A stretch of 64,000 nucleotides of DNA. Origin: Kiloniella majae (GTDB lineage: Bacteria > Pseudomonadota > Alphaproteobacteria > Kiloniellales > Kiloniellaceae). A model generated the notes under the pieces. The model had not been told where the DNA came from. It was given only the letters and a program-made list of their open reading frames with translations, and searched no databases. The stretch's first letter is position 1. Each line of letters starts with the position of its first letter. Both the position numbers and the translations under genes were made by a program. This document shows, in pieces, positions 1 through 10,209 of the stretch. The stretch lies in the NCBI RefSeq assembly GCF_002118315.1, contig NZ_MTSZ01000002.1, forward strand, positions 496,001-560,000, given 5' to 3'.

Positions 1-660
1 TTCAATAACCATACGATCAGGCTTGCGCCCAAGATAGGCAGACACTTCTTTCTGAAAAACTTCCATCCCGGGTTCATTGTCCGGATACATTCTAAAAATT
101 GGACAAACCGTTCCTTTCCCAACGTCATGAGTAATGACCAACTTGTTCGTTTTGTCGGGACTGTTGGCTATCGCAGACGGGATCATTGACAAAGAAACCA
201 CACCTTCAACCTTCACAGAATCAGGTACATTCAAATTCCAAACAACACCAGTATGAGATTGAAGGAATAAGAACACAGGTTTCTTAAATTCCCCAACACT
301 TACATTAATTAAACCAGTTGGAACGCGCGCATCAGTACCGCTATCAATCTGAATTGGAGAGACAAAATCGCTGTACCCAGCCTTAACCCAAACAATAAGG
401 GCATCCCTGGAAGGTCGTGCGATACCGCATAAACTGGATTGGCGAGAAGCACTAAGAAAATGCGGATGTTCTACTTCCGGGATCAGCCCAAGCGAGATAC
501 CAATTCCCTCCCAGAAAGATGCTGTTACCGATTTACCTGATTTAGACGGAATATCTTCGACAATCTCAATATGACTATCATTTTCAGTAAAACGAAATAA
601 ACCAAAGAAAACAGCAAAGCCGAGAAAAAAAACAAAAACAACAAGCCTCAAATCGCTCAT
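1..660 (-). CDS. Membrane-anchored protein of unknown function, 3' end outside window
   Basis: I do not recognise this protein. Reading the minus strand from an ATG at 660 gives 220 codons with no stop up to the window edge, so the C-terminus is missing. Residues 5-22 are strongly hydrophobic (VVFVFFLGFAVFFGLF), followed by charged residues, which fits a signal anchor or uncleaved signal peptide with the rest in the periplasm. The remainder is soluble and has two cysteines, one in an SSLCGIA context and one in GTVCPIF. It diverges from pyrB across a 131-bp gap. Coding is inferred from the long open frame, the sensible N-terminus and a composition like that of its neighbours. A secreted polysaccharide- or stress-related role is possible, but nothing in the sequence shows one. 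Confidence 0.7.
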   Translation of the reverse strand, partial: MSDLRLVVFVFFLGFAVFFGLFRFTENDSHIEIVEDIPSKSGKSVTASFWEGIGISLGLIPEVEHPHFLSASRQSSLCGIARPSRDALIVWVKAGYSDFVSPIQIDSGTDARVPTGLINVSVGEFKKPVFLFLQSHTGVVWNLNVPDSVKVEGVVSLSMIPSAIANSPDKTNKLVITHDVGKGTVCPIFRMYPDNEPGMEVFQKEVSAYLGRKPDRMVIE

Positions 661-791
661 ATAAACATACCTAAATACTAATAGCTTATTCCCCTTCACA
701 TCACTACAACACAAAGTTGAATGCAATCTTAATTTTCAATCAAATTTCATATATTGCACTCTTCTCACTTCGATGACATATTGCGGTTTTA

Positions 792-1766
792 ATGACGACA
801 TATGCTGAAACGATCGCTGCTGGCCAGACTGGCCACGGGCACCTGCTAGGAATAGAGGGCCTGAGAGCTGATCAGATTTCCAACTTGCTTGACCTAGCCG
901 ATGGCTATGTTGACCAGAATCGCGCCGTGAAAAAGACCATTGATTTGTTAGAGGGTCGCACGGTGATTAATCTCTTTTTCGAGAATTCCACCAGAACACG
1001 TACTTCTTTTGAACTGGCAGCCAAACGTCTGGGCGCAGACGTTATCAACATGACTGTTGCCTCTAGCTCTATCAAAAAAGGCGAAACACTGGTTGATACC
1101 GCCATGACACTCAATGCAATGCATCCCGATGTCATGGTCGTCCGGCATTCAGATTCAGGGGCGGTAAAGCTCCTTTCAGAAAAAGTAAATGGCTCGGTTA
1201 TCAATGCCGGTGACGGCAGCCATGAACACCCGACCCAGGCCCTGCTTGATGCCCTGACGATCCGCCGTCGCAAAGGTGATCTTTACGGACTGCGCGTCGC
1301 TATTTGCGGCGATGTCGCCCATAGCCGGGTGGCCCGGTCAAACATCCATCTGTTGAATACAATGGGCGCGGAAGTTCGCCTGATTGCGCCGCCAACGCTT
1401 CTGCCGTCTTCCGTTGACCGTATGGGCGTCGAGACTTTCCACAACATGAAAGAAGGTCTGGAAGGGTGCGATATTGTCATGATGCTCAGGCTGCAACTTG
1501 AACGCATGCAGGGATCCTTTGTTCCTTCCGTCCGCGAGTATTTCAGATACTTCGGTCTGGATCAGGAAAAGTTGGCAATGGCAAAGCCAGATGCCTTGGT
1601 CATGCATCCCGGTCCCATGAACCGTGGTGTTGAGATTGATAGTGAACTGGCCGATGATCTGGATCGATCACTGATCAGGACACAGGTAGAAATGGGTGTC
1701 GCTGTACGTATGGCCTGTTTACATGCCCTGACACAGGGTACCTTGTCAGACGGAGTGAAATCATGA
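792..1766 (+). CDS. pyrB: Aspartate carbamoyltransferase catalytic chain
   Basis: This enzyme joins carbamoyl phosphate and L-aspartate to form carbamoyl aspartate, the committed step of pyrimidine synthesis, in the cytoplasm. The carbamoyl-phosphate motif STRTRTSF lies at residues 66-73, HPTQALLDA at 146-154 and the aspartate-side HPGPMNRG at 272-279. At 324 aa it is a normal catalytic chain. No regulatory PyrI follows. The last four bases overlap the pyrC start (ATGA), so the two are translationally coupled. In Pseudomonas, PyrB of this arrangement forms a complex with a dihydroorotase-like partner. That may apply here because the downstream PyrC has lost a metal ligand. Confidence 0.97.
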   Translation: MTTYAETIAAGQTGHGHLLGIEGLRADQISNLLDLADGYVDQNRAVKKTIDLLEGRTVINLFFENSTRTRTSFELAAKRLGADVINMTVASSSIKKGETLVDTAMTLNAMHPDVMVVRHSDSGAVKLLSEKVNGSVINAGDGSHEHPTQALLDALTIRRRKGDLYGLRVAICGDVAHSRVARSNIHLLNTMGAEVRLIAPPTLLPSSVDRMGVETFHNMKEGLEGCDIVMMLRLQLERMQGSFVPSVREYFRYFGLDQEKLAMAKPDALVMHPGPMNRGVEIDSELADDLDRSLIRTQVEMGVAVRMACLHALTQGTLSDGVKS

Positions 1767-3064
1767 GCCAGCTCGATAACAAGACAAAACGCGCTTATAA
1801 AAACGCCCATCTGATAGATCCAGCAAGTGGCCTTGATACAAAAGGCGCCTTATTAACCGAAGGCATCCATATTGCAGATTTCGGCCCCGACCTATTCAAA
1901 GACGGTGTTCCAGAGGGTATTGAGACTATCGATTGCCAAGGACATCACCTTGCGCCAGGTCTTGTTGATATTCGGGTTCACCTTCGCGAACCCGGCGATG
2001 AACACAAAGAAACTATCCTCACAGCAGGCCAAGCCGCAGCAGCCGGTGGCATCACCTCTATCGCTGCGTTACCGGATTCTACACCCGTACTGGATGATGT
2101 CTCCGGCGTCGAGTACGTCGCCCGTCGGGCCCGTGAAGTAAAAATGGTCAAGATTTTCCCCTATGGCGCATTAACAAAGCGCCTTGAAGGGAAAGAGCTA
2201 ACAGAATTTGGCTTGCTTTCGGAATTTGGCGCAGTGGCCTTTACGGACAGCACCAAAGCCATCGCTAATGCGCAAACTATGCGCCGTGCGCTGAGCTATG
2301 CCAAAACCTTTAATGCTCTCATCGTACAACACCCGGAAGAACCGTCTCTTGCTGGCGGCGTCATGAATGGAGGTGAGATCTCTACACGAATGGGCCTGTC
2401 GGGTATTCCGACCCATGCAGAGATCATTATGGTCGAACGGGATATGCGTCTTGTGGAAATGACAGGTGGACGCTATCACGCGGCGCATCTATCAACTGCC
2501 GGGGCTGTTGAAATTATTCGTCAGGCCAAGGCCCGTGGTTTGCCAGTTACCTGTGATACTGCCCCACATTATTTCTGTCTGAACGAAAACTCTGTTCTTG
2601 ATTACAGAACTTTTGCCAAGGTATCCCCGCCCCTTCGTTCTGAAGAAGATCGTGAAGCCATCTTCCAAGGCTTGGCAGACGGTACAATTGATGCAATCGC
2701 CAGCGACCACAGCCCACATGATCAGGATTCAAAGCGCCTTCCTTTTGCTCAGGCAGAATTTGGTATTGTCGGATTGGAAACTCTTTTCCCGCTCGCGCTT
2801 CAACTCTACCATAAAAAAGCGCTCTCGCTTTTGGATTGCCTCGCACTCGTAACCAATAAACCTGCTGAGATCTTGGGATTACCAGTTGGGAGAATTGCAA
2901 AGGGTGCAGCTGCTGATCTTGTACTTTTCAACCCGGACAGCCCATATTTCATTGATCCCGAAAAGTTTAGAAGTAAATCGAAGAACTCTCCTTTCACAGG
3001 GTTCCCAGCCCAAGGAAAAGTTTTACGAACCGTGGTTGATGGGCGTACAATCTATGAACGATAA
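1763..3064 (+). CDS. pyrC: Dihydroorotase-family protein (PyrC), altered metal site
   Basis: Class I dihydroorotases close carbamoyl aspartate to dihydroorotate. The 433-aa protein aligns along the whole family by eye: D-x-x-V-H-L-R-E-P-G at 69-78, a lysine/glutamate-rich EHKET at 80-84, FTDS at 160-163, QHPEE at 189-193, AHLST at 241-245 and SDHSPHD at 314-320. The canonical metal pair H-x-H near residue 71 is R-x-H here: the first histidine is arginine 71, while H73, H190, H242 and D315 remain. Pseudomonas PyrC' lost zinc ligands and serves as a structural partner of PyrB, and many alphaproteobacterial copies seem to vary at this site. It may therefore be a weakly active enzyme, an enzyme with one metal, or a PyrB scaffold. 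It overlaps pyrB by 4 bp. Confidence 0.9.
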   Translation: MSQLDNKTKRAYKNAHLIDPASGLDTKGALLTEGIHIADFGPDLFKDGVPEGIETIDCQGHHLAPGLVDIRVHLREPGDEHKETILTAGQAAAAGGITSIAALPDSTPVLDDVSGVEYVARRAREVKMVKIFPYGALTKRLEGKELTEFGLLSEFGAVAFTDSTKAIANAQTMRRALSYAKTFNALIVQHPEEPSLAGGVMNGGEISTRMGLSGIPTHAEIIMVERDMRLVEMTGGRYHAAHLSTAGAVEIIRQAKARGLPVTCDTAPHYFCLNENSVLDYRTFAKVSPPLRSEEDREAIFQGLADGTIDAIASDHSPHDQDSKRLPFAQAEFGIVGLETLFPLALQLYHKKALSLLDCLALVTNKPAEILGLPVGRIAKGAAADLVLFNPDSPYFIDPEKFRSKSKNSPFTGFPAQGKVLRTVVDGRTIYER

Positions 3065-3121
3065 AATTTACCGCCTGAGCCCAATCAAGCTCTAACTCAG
3101 CCATACAAGGACCTGTATTTT

Positions 3122-3739
3122 ATGCCAGACCCCATATCATGGAGCCATGTGGCTCCCTTTTATCTGTTAGCATTTGCAGGAAGTTATCTGTTGGGGTCTG
3201 TTCCTTTCGGACTTGTCATTACCCGTCTCTTTGGCTTGGGGGACATTCGCCAAATTGGATCAGGAAACATTGGGGCAACCAATGTACTACGGACGGGCCG
3301 CAAGGGTCTCGCTCTCCTCACCTTGATATGCGATAGCGGGAAAGGTGCTGCTGCCGTTTTGGTTGCAGCCCTTTGGGGACCAGACCTCGCGTTGATTGCG
3401 GCCCTTGGCTCCGTCCTCGGTCATCTTTTTCCTGTTTGGCTCAAATTCAAAGGTGGAAAAGGTGTTGCCACAACTCTGGGTGTGGTCATCGCTCTCTCGT
3501 GGATGGTCGGCCTTGTGGCCTGTCTAACATGGCTGCTAACGGCTTTGACCCTGCGCATGTCATCCCTGTCAGCCCTTATGGCAATGCTGGCGACCCCCAT
3601 TGCGGTCTGGGTTATTCATCACGACCTTCAGATGGTTGAATTGACCGCCTTACTGGCTGTTCTGGTTTGGGTACGACATCACGAAAATATCAAACGCCTG
3701 ATCAAAGGTGAAGAGCCTAAAATCGGACAAAAGAAATGA
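3122..3739 (+). CDS. plsY: Glycerol-3-phosphate acyltransferase PlsY
   Basis: PlsY transfers an acyl group from acyl phosphate to glycerol-3-phosphate at the inner membrane, making lysophosphatidic acid, the first phospholipid intermediate. The 205-aa protein has about five hydrophobic spans and the family's conserved loops: GSVPFG near residue 26, [12 protein letters not shown] near 42-53, a lysine-glycine KGAAAV loop, and [12 protein letters not shown] near 108-119. An AAGG-type ribosome-binding site about 10 bases upstream supports the ATG start. It follows pyrC by 57 bp and precedes dprA, an order common in alphaproteobacteria. Confidence 0.96.
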   Translation: MPDPISWSHVAPFYLLAFAGSYLLGSVPFGLVITRLFGLGDIRQIGSGNIGATNVLRTGRKGLALLTLICDSGKGAAAVLVAALWGPDLALIAALGSVLGHLFPVWLKFKGGKGVATTLGVVIALSWMVGLVACLTWLLTALTLRMSSLSALMAMLATPIAVWVIHHDLQMVELTALLAVLVWVRHHENIKRLIKGEEPKIGQKK

Positions 3740-3816
3740 TCATTTCAGTATTCCAGTACACTTCAATATAGCACTTCAGGGTTGACTCATCCCCCAACAA
3801 CACCCCAAATAAAGGT

Positions 3817-4962
3817 ATGTTGGACACCGTAAAGCCCCCCACAAATCTGGAAGAAAAGCTTGATTGGCTTCAATTAATCCGATCCAGATCTGTCGGACCA
3901 ATAACTTTTTACAAACTCTTGGAACGCTTCGGATCAGCGCACGAGGCGCTGAAAGCCTTAACAGCAAAAGCGATAAAGAATAATCAAAAAGACCCGGTTA
4001 TAAAACGGTCAAATATTGATCATGAACTAGTCAGGATTGAAAATTTCGGGGCAGAACTCATCGCTTATGGTGAAGAGAATTACCCACCTTTGCTTGCGCA
4101 AATTCCTGATGCTCCACCTCTCATACAAGTTCTTGGCAATACACAGTTTCTCAAAAAAAGAACCGTTGCAATTGTCGGCGCCAGAAATGCCTCTTCAAAC
4201 GGGATTACTCTGGCAAAAGAACTTGCACAGAATCTGGGTCAATTTGGTTTTCTCATTGCATCAGGTCTTGCCAGAGGCATTGATACCGCCGCACATCAAG
4301 GGGCCATACAAAATGGAACAATCGCCGCCGTAGCTGGTGGACTGGATGTCATTTATCCACCAGAGAACAAGCTTCTTTATGAAGCGATTATCGAAAACGG
4401 AGCTCTTATTTCGGAAATGCCCTTGGGCAGTGAGCCGCAAGCCAAACACTTCCCACGCCGCAACCGTCTGGTTTCCGGCTTAAGCCGGGGCGTTGTTGTT
4501 ATCGAAGCCTCCCTCAAGTCAGGATCGATGATTACAGCCAGATTAGCACAGGAACAGGGCAGAGAGACCATGGCCATCCCGGGCAGTCCTCTTGATCCTA
4601 GAAGCAAGGGCGGCAACGCCTTGATCAAACAAGGGGCAATCCTGGTCGAAACAGCACAGGATATCGTCGAAGCTCTTGAACGTCCCTTTGATCCATCGAT
4701 CAAAAAATCAAAAAGAAAAAAGGCTGGAACAGAATCTTCTACACCCCTTTTAAATATCGTAACTGAGAAAAAAACACCCGTTAATGCGGTTGATGCTCGA
4801 CTTTCTGTAAAAGAGTTGTTAGGTCCTAGCCCAGTATATGTAGATGACCTGCTCCGACAGAGCCAGCTATCGCCAACAGAATTGAATGGTATCTTGCTGG
4901 AATTTGAACTGGCAGGACAGATCGAATGGCAGCCGGGAAACCGTGTTGCCTTGATCCCTTGA
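3817..4962 (+). CDS. dprA: DNA-processing protein DprA/Smf
   Basis: DprA binds incoming single-stranded DNA and loads RecA during natural transformation; many non-competent bacteria also keep it. The 381-aa protein has an N-terminal SAM-like helical region (about 1-75), the Rossmann core with SGLARGIDTAAHQGA near residues 149-163 and the AKHFPRRNRLVSGLS stretch near 208-222, and a C-terminal winged-helix-like DprA domain (about 320-381) after a lysine-rich linker. That is a full-length three-domain form. It lies between plsY and topA. No other competence gene is in the window, so its process is inferred only from the family. Confidence 0.95.
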   Translation: MLDTVKPPTNLEEKLDWLQLIRSRSVGPITFYKLLERFGSAHEALKALTAKAIKNNQKDPVIKRSNIDHELVRIENFGAELIAYGEENYPPLLAQIPDAPPLIQVLGNTQFLKKRTVAIVGARNASSNGITLAKELAQNLGQFGFLIASGLARGIDTAAHQGAIQNGTIAAVAGGLDVIYPPENKLLYEAIIENGALISEMPLGSEPQAKHFPRRNRLVSGLSRGVVVIEASLKSGSMITARLAQEQGRETMAIPGSPLDPRSKGGNALIKQGAILVETAQDIVEALERPFDPSIKKSKRKKAGTESSTPLLNIVTEKKTPVNAVDARLSVKELLGPSPVYVDDLLRQSQLSPTELNGILLEFELAGQIEWQPGNRVALIP

Positions 4963-5095
4963 GAGATATCTTGAGGAAAATTTATGATATCAGGCGTTAT
5001 TCCCGATATCAGAATATCAGTATCAGAAGTATTAGGTAACAGAACCGATTTCTGTTAGTAACCGAGAATTTTAGACGTAGGTAGTACCCGAAGCT

Positions 5096-7768
5096 ATGAA
5101 CATTGTCGTTGTTGAATCACCGGCGAAAGCCAAAACAATCAACAAATATCTGGGTGAAGATTATCATGTCCTCGCCAGTTACGGGCATGTGCGCGACCTT
5201 CCCCCAAAGGATGGATCAGTGGACCCTGACGAAGATTTTGCAATGTCATGGCAAGTGGATAGCGGATCTGAAAAACGTCTGAAAGATATTATCGCGGCTC
5301 TGAAAGATGCTGATCAACTGATCCTCGCGACCGACCCCGACAGAGAGGGAGAGGCTATTTCCTGGCATCTGGCTGAAGAGCTTGAAAGACGGAAAAAACT
5401 CAAGGGCAAAAAAGTTTCCCGGGTTGTTTTTAACGAAGTTACGAAAACCGCAATCCAGCAAGCCTTTTCAGAACCAAGAGAACTGAATATGGAGCTGGTA
5501 GAGGCTTACCTCGCCCGCCGCGCGCTTGATTATCTGTTCGGCTTCACCCTGTCCCCTGTTCTTTGGCGCAAACTACCGGGAAGTCGTTCAGCAGGTCGTG
5601 TTCAATCTGTGGCTCTTCGTCTGATCTGTGACCGGGAATCCGAAATTGAGATTTTCAAACCACAAGAATATTGGACTGTTGATGCCAAGCTTTCGACAGC
5701 AGATGGACAGAAATACGGCGCCCGTTTGACACAACTCAGAGGCAAAAAGCTCGACAAATTCGATCTTGCCAATGCTGCCGCCGCACAAGATGCCGTTCAG
5801 CTACTGGAAGATGCCACCAGCTTTACGATTAACACAGTCGAGAAAAAGCAATCTCGCCGGAACCCGCAACCGCCCTTTACGACCTCGACCCTTCAACAAG
5901 AAGCGTCTCGTAAGCTCGGGTTCGGTGCGTCACGAACAATGCGCATTGCTCAGAAGCTTTACGAAGGGGTTGATCTTGGCGGCGAGACCGTTGGTCTGAT
6001 TACCTATATGCGTACTGATGGTGTCAGCCTTTCCGCAGATGCCATTACTTCCGGACGCGATCTTATTGCCAAGCAATATGGCAAAGATTATCTGCCCGCA
6101 AATCCGCGGGTTTATAAAAGCAAAGCCAAGAACGCCCAGGAAGCGCACGAAGCGATCCGCCCGACAAATCTTGAGTTGTTGCCACGCGATGTCGTTGCCC
6201 ATCTTGATGATGAAGGGCGTAAACTCTACGAGTTGATATGGAACAGAACCGTCGCCAGTCAGATGGAAAGTGCCATTCTGGATCAGGTTGCCGTGGACAT
6301 CGACGTTGCCCAAGGGCAAGCCGTTCTTCGCGCCAACGGGTCAGTTTTGAGATTTGATGGCTTCTTAAAGCTATATAAAGAAGACAAAGACGACGAAAAA
6401 GACGGTCAGGATGATGACCGTCGCCTACCAAAACTGACCGAAGGCGACATCGCCAACCGCGAAGAGATTGAAAAAGAACAGCACTTTACCCAGCCTCCGC
6501 CGCGTTATTCAGAAGCAAGCCTTGTTAAGAAAATGGAAGAACTGGGCATCGGACGCCCGTCAACCTATGCTTCTATCATACAGGTTCTGCAAGATCGCGA
6601 TTATGTTGTTCTGGAAAAGAAACGCTTCAAACCTGAGGATCGCGGGCGCATTGTTGTTACCTTCTTACGTAACTTCTTCTCCAAGTACGTTGAGTTCAAC
6701 TTTACCGCTGATCTGGAAACGCAGCTTGATGATATTTCCGCCGGTTCCGTTGATTGGAAAAAGGTTCTCAGAGGTTTCTGGGATGCTTTTCATTCGGCTG
6801 TAGATGAAACCAAAGGCCTGACAATCACAGAGGTGATTGAAGCACTCGACGAAGATCTTAGCGATCACTTCTTCCCGACCCCGGAAGATGCGGATGCAAA
6901 ACATCCAAGAGAGTGCCCGACCTGTGATGATGGACGCCTGGGGATCAAGCTGGGTAAAACTGGTGGCTTCATTGGTTGTTCGAATTATCCCGATTGCCGA
7001 TATACACGCCAGCTCTCTCTGCCAGATGGTGAAGGCGGGGAAAACGATCTCAGCCAGCCAAAAGAGCTCGGTATTGATCCCGCAACAGAACTTGCGGTAA
7101 CCCTGCGCAAAGGCCCTTATGGCGTTTATGTTCAATTGGGTGAAGCCGTTGAGAAGACCAAACCTAAACGTGTTTCCATACCCAAAGGAACCCCGATCAG
7201 CGATGTAACCTTTGAGCTTGCTCAAGGATTGCTATCTCTACCTCGTGATATTGGCCCTCACCCGGATGACGGTGCCATGATTATTGCCGGGATTGGACGG
7301 TTTGGCCCCTATGTGAAGCATGGATCAACCTTTAAGTCCCTGACCAAAGATGACGATGTTCTGATTGTCGGCCTGAACAGAGCTGTTGCCCTGATTGCAG
7401 AGGCTCCAAAGCGAGGTCCAGCAGCTGCCCTTAGAACAATCGGCGCACACCCAGAGGATAGCGTTGATATTACGGTTCACTCCGGCAGATATGGTCCTTA
7501 TGTGAAATGGAACAAAGTGAACGCCTCTTTGCCTAAAGACAAAGAAGTCGACACCATTACACTGGAAGAAGCGGTAGAGCTTTTGACAAAACAGTTGGAG
7601 AAAAAGGGTACGAAGAAAAAAGCACCCGCGAAAAAGAAAGCTCCTGCGAAAAAGTCCACTACCAAGAAAACAACAACAAAGAAACCTGCAGCTAAGAAAA
7701 CAACCGCAGCGAAGAAACCTGCTGCAAAAAAGGCTCTGGCCAAAAAGACGGCGAAAACTGAAGAATAA
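5096..7768 (+). CDS. topA: DNA topoisomerase I
   Basis: This type IA topoisomerase relaxes negative supercoils. The TOPRIM domain begins at residue 1 (VVESPAKAKTINKYLG) and carries DPDRE at 80-84. The active-site tyrosine is Y304 in LITYMRTDG. A four-cysteine zinc module (CPTC...GC...PDC) lies at about 607-634, followed by non-zinc TopA C-terminal repeats. From about residue 835 the protein ends in a tail built of KKAPAKK and TTKK units, resembling histone H1 and probably a non-specific DNA-binding extension. At 890 aa it is in the normal range for alphaproteobacteria. It stands 17 bp before rnr, which suggests joint transcription. The 133-bp region before it contains repeated ATATCAG units, noted separately. 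Confidence 0.98.
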   Translation: MNIVVVESPAKAKTINKYLGEDYHVLASYGHVRDLPPKDGSVDPDEDFAMSWQVDSGSEKRLKDIIAALKDADQLILATDPDREGEAISWHLAEELERRKKLKGKKVSRVVFNEVTKTAIQQAFSEPRELNMELVEAYLARRALDYLFGFTLSPVLWRKLPGSRSAGRVQSVALRLICDRESEIEIFKPQEYWTVDAKLSTADGQKYGARLTQLRGKKLDKFDLANAAAAQDAVQLLEDATSFTINTVEKKQSRRNPQPPFTTSTLQQEASRKLGFGASRTMRIAQKLYEGVDLGGETVGLITYMRTDGVSLSADAITSGRDLIAKQYGKDYLPANPRVYKSKAKNAQEAHEAIRPTNLELLPRDVVAHLDDEGRKLYELIWNRTVASQMESAILDQVAVDIDVAQGQAVLRANGSVLRFDGFLKLYKEDKDDEKDGQDDDRRLPKLTEGDIANREEIEKEQHFTQPPPRYSEASLVKKMEELGIGRPSTYASIIQVLQDRDYVVLEKKRFKPEDRGRIVVTFLRNFFSKYVEFNFTADLETQLDDISAGSVDWKKVLRGFWDAFHSAVDETKGLTITEVIEALDEDLSDHFFPTPEDADAKHPRECPTCDDGRLGIKLGKTGGFIGCSNYPDCRYTRQLSLPDGEGGENDLSQPKELGIDPATELAVTLRKGPYGVYVQLGEAVEKTKPKRVSIPKGTPISDVTFELAQGLLSLPRDIGPHPDDGAMIIAGIGRFGPYVKHGSTFKSLTKDDDVLIVGLNRAVALIAEAPKRGPAAALRTIGAHPEDSVDITVHSGRYGPYVKWNKVNASLPKDKEVDTITLEEAVELLTKQLEKKGTKKKAPAKKKAPAKKSTTKKTTTKKPAAKKTTAAKKPAAKKALAKKTAKTEE

Positions 7769-7784
7769 AAGTTAGGAAAAGGGC

Positions 7785-10058
7785 GTGACCTCTGATAGAA
7801 AATCCCCGCCCTTTCCCACAAAGGAAGCGGTTTTAGACTTTATTGAGCAATCTCCAACTGCTGTTGGAAAGCGAGAAATTGCGCGTGCTTTTAACTTGCG
7901 TGGCAACGACAAAATCCCCTTGAAACAGCTTTTGAAAGAGCTAAAGGACGAAGGACATTTTGGGCGCGGGGCCAAACAACGTAAGAATAATATTGATGGC
8001 CGCTTGCCCCCTGTTCAGGTTATTGAGCTAACATGCATCGACAGTGATGGTGAACTCATTGCCGTCCCTGCTGCTTGGGAAGAAGATCACCCTGCACCGA
8101 TGATTTACGTTTTGCCAGATCGCAAAAGCAAATTCGATCTTGTTGTTGGTGATCGTGTTCTTGCCAAACTCAAACGGCTTGATAACAAAAGTTATCAGGG
8201 CATTCCTATCCGAAAGCTTGAAGCTGCTCCCCTTAAAATACTTGGTATTTACCAGATTACAGAAGAAGGTGGCTTCGTTCGTCCCGTTGATAAAAAGGCA
8301 AAGAAAGATTTCATTCTAAATCCTGACTATGCCAAAGCCGCAAAACACGGTGAGCTTGTTCTTTGTGAAATTCGCAAAGGGCGTTCACGCAAAGGCCTCA
8401 AAGAAGTAAAGGTCGTCGAGGTTCTTGGTGGAATTGACAGTTCACGCGCACTAAGTCTCGTCGCAATTCACGAACGCAATATACCCAACCAGTTCCCAGA
8501 AGAAGTTTTAGAAGAAGCAGCCGCAGCAAAACAGACCACACTGGGTAAAAGAACTGACCTGCGCGACCTGGCACTGGTCACCATTGATGGGGCCGATGCC
8601 CGTGATTTTGATGATGCTGTCTGGGCCGAACCTGATCCAGATACAGAAGGTGGCTGGCACATCATTGTCGCCATTGCTGATGTTGCCCACTATGTCAGAG
8701 CCGGAAGTCAATTGGATGATGAAGCTCAAACACGGGGTAATTCGACCTACTTTGCCGATCGGGTTGTTCCTATGCTTCCTGAAGCGCTTTCCAATGGATG
8801 GTGCTCGCTTAAACCTAATGAAGATCGCCCTTCCATGGCGGTTCATATGTGGATTGATGCAGACGGAGAACTCAAAAAGCATAAGTTTGTTCGGGCATTA
8901 ATTCGCTCACAAGCCCGACTGACCTACGAAGAAGTTCAAGAAGCACTTAACGGTTATCCAAGCGATAAAACAGCTGACCTGCTGGATCCTGTTCTAAAGC
9001 CGCTAAAGGGTGCTTATGACACGATGCTCAAAGCCCGTCACAAGCGAGGAACACTGGAACTTGAAATCCCCGAATTCCAAGTCGTTATGGACGAATCCGG
9101 TGAAGTCACAGATATCGTCAAAAGACAAAGACTCGATAGCCATAAGCTTATCGAAGAGTTTATGATTACAGCAAATGTTGCCGCGGCAATAGAACTCGAA
9201 AGCAAGCAACTTCCGTGTATGTACCGGGTTCACGAAGCTCCTGATCCTGTTAAGATAGAAGGTCTCGCAGACAGCTTGCACGGCATGGGGATAAAATTCG
9301 CCAAAGGGCAGGTTATTCGCCCCAAAGTCCTGACACAGGTTTTGGAACGTGCTTCTGACTTACCGGAAGCAAAATTGATTAACGAACTTATACTCAGAGC
9401 CCAAAGCCAGGCCAGATACGACGCAACAAACCTTGGCCACTTTGGCTTAGCTCTGACAAGATACGCGCACTTTACATCACCAATACGACGCTATTCCGAT
9501 CTTATGGTTCACCGTGCCCTCATCAAAGGCCTAAAGCTTGGCGATGATGGTTTGACGAGCGATGAAACAACAAAATTCAATGATATTGCAGAGCATATTT
9601 CTGCAACCGAGCGACGTTCTGCGGCCGCTGAACGCGATACTGTCAACCGTTTCACTGCCTCATTTTTCTCTCAAAAAATCGGAACGATCTATCCAGGAAA
9701 GATCAACGGTGTACACCGGGCTGGCCTCTTCATTACTCTGGATGAAACAGGTGCAGATGGACTGGTTCCCATGTCTTACCTCCCCGATGACTATTACATT
9801 CATGACGAAAAGAATCACAGCCTAACGGGACGTCGTTGGGGGCGAGAGTTCAATCTTGGTGATAGCGTTATGGTTCGGATCTTTGAATCGAATCCTATAA
9901 CCGGGGGTATCGCATTACGTATTGTCGAAGACGATAGTGATGATGAAAAAACTCAACCAACCTCCAAAAGACAGGGTAAAGGTGATCATCGAGGACGTAG
10001 AAGGAATAAGGTCGGTACTTCTTCTAGCAGATCTCCAAAAAGAAAAAACCGCAGATAA
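7785..10058 (+). CDS. rnr: Ribonuclease R
   Basis: RNase R is a processive 3'-to-5' exoribonuclease that degrades structured RNA and acts in quality control of rRNA and tmRNA-tagged messages. The 757-aa protein has an N-terminal winged-helix region (KREIARAFNLRG near 28-39), cold-shock-like domains, the RNB catalytic core with the acidic motif DARDFDDAVW near 268-277, an S1 domain near 640-720 and a basic, serine-rich tail. The start is GTG, supported by an AGGAAAAGG ribosome-binding site just upstream and by the lack of a nearer ATG. It lies directly downstream of topA. Confidence 0.96.
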   Translation: MTSDRKSPPFPTKEAVLDFIEQSPTAVGKREIARAFNLRGNDKIPLKQLLKELKDEGHFGRGAKQRKNNIDGRLPPVQVIELTCIDSDGELIAVPAAWEEDHPAPMIYVLPDRKSKFDLVVGDRVLAKLKRLDNKSYQGIPIRKLEAAPLKILGIYQITEEGGFVRPVDKKAKKDFILNPDYAKAAKHGELVLCEIRKGRSRKGLKEVKVVEVLGGIDSSRALSLVAIHERNIPNQFPEEVLEEAAAAKQTTLGKRTDLRDLALVTIDGADARDFDDAVWAEPDPDTEGGWHIIVAIADVAHYVRAGSQLDDEAQTRGNSTYFADRVVPMLPEALSNGWCSLKPNEDRPSMAVHMWIDADGELKKHKFVRALIRSQARLTYEEVQEALNGYPSDKTADLLDPVLKPLKGAYDTMLKARHKRGTLELEIPEFQVVMDESGEVTDIVKRQRLDSHKLIEEFMITANVAAAIELESKQLPCMYRVHEAPDPVKIEGLADSLHGMGIKFAKGQVIRPKVLTQVLERASDLPEAKLINELILRAQSQARYDATNLGHFGLALTRYAHFTSPIRRYSDLMVHRALIKGLKLGDDGLTSDETTKFNDIAEHISATERRSAAAERDTVNRFTASFFSQKIGTIYPGKINGVHRAGLFITLDETGADGLVPMSYLPDDYYIHDEKNHSLTGRRWGREFNLGDSVMVRIFESNPITGGIALRIVEDDSDDEKTQPTSKRQGKGDHRGRRRNKVGTSSSRSPKRKNRR

Positions 10059-10209
10059 ACGGTACAAAAATTATATTAAAATAACTTAAATACTGACCTT
10101 ATCTTTTGATATAGTTAGAAAATATACTGTTAAAATTCTATTTGAGTAGTAAACTCACCAAAATTGACCGGTAAATTTGAACAGTAAATCTTTATGGGAG
10201 ACAGGGTAG

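Noticed and set aside
5930-6431. Long antisense ORFs within topA
   Set aside because: They oppose a well-conserved coding frame and their products have no family features.
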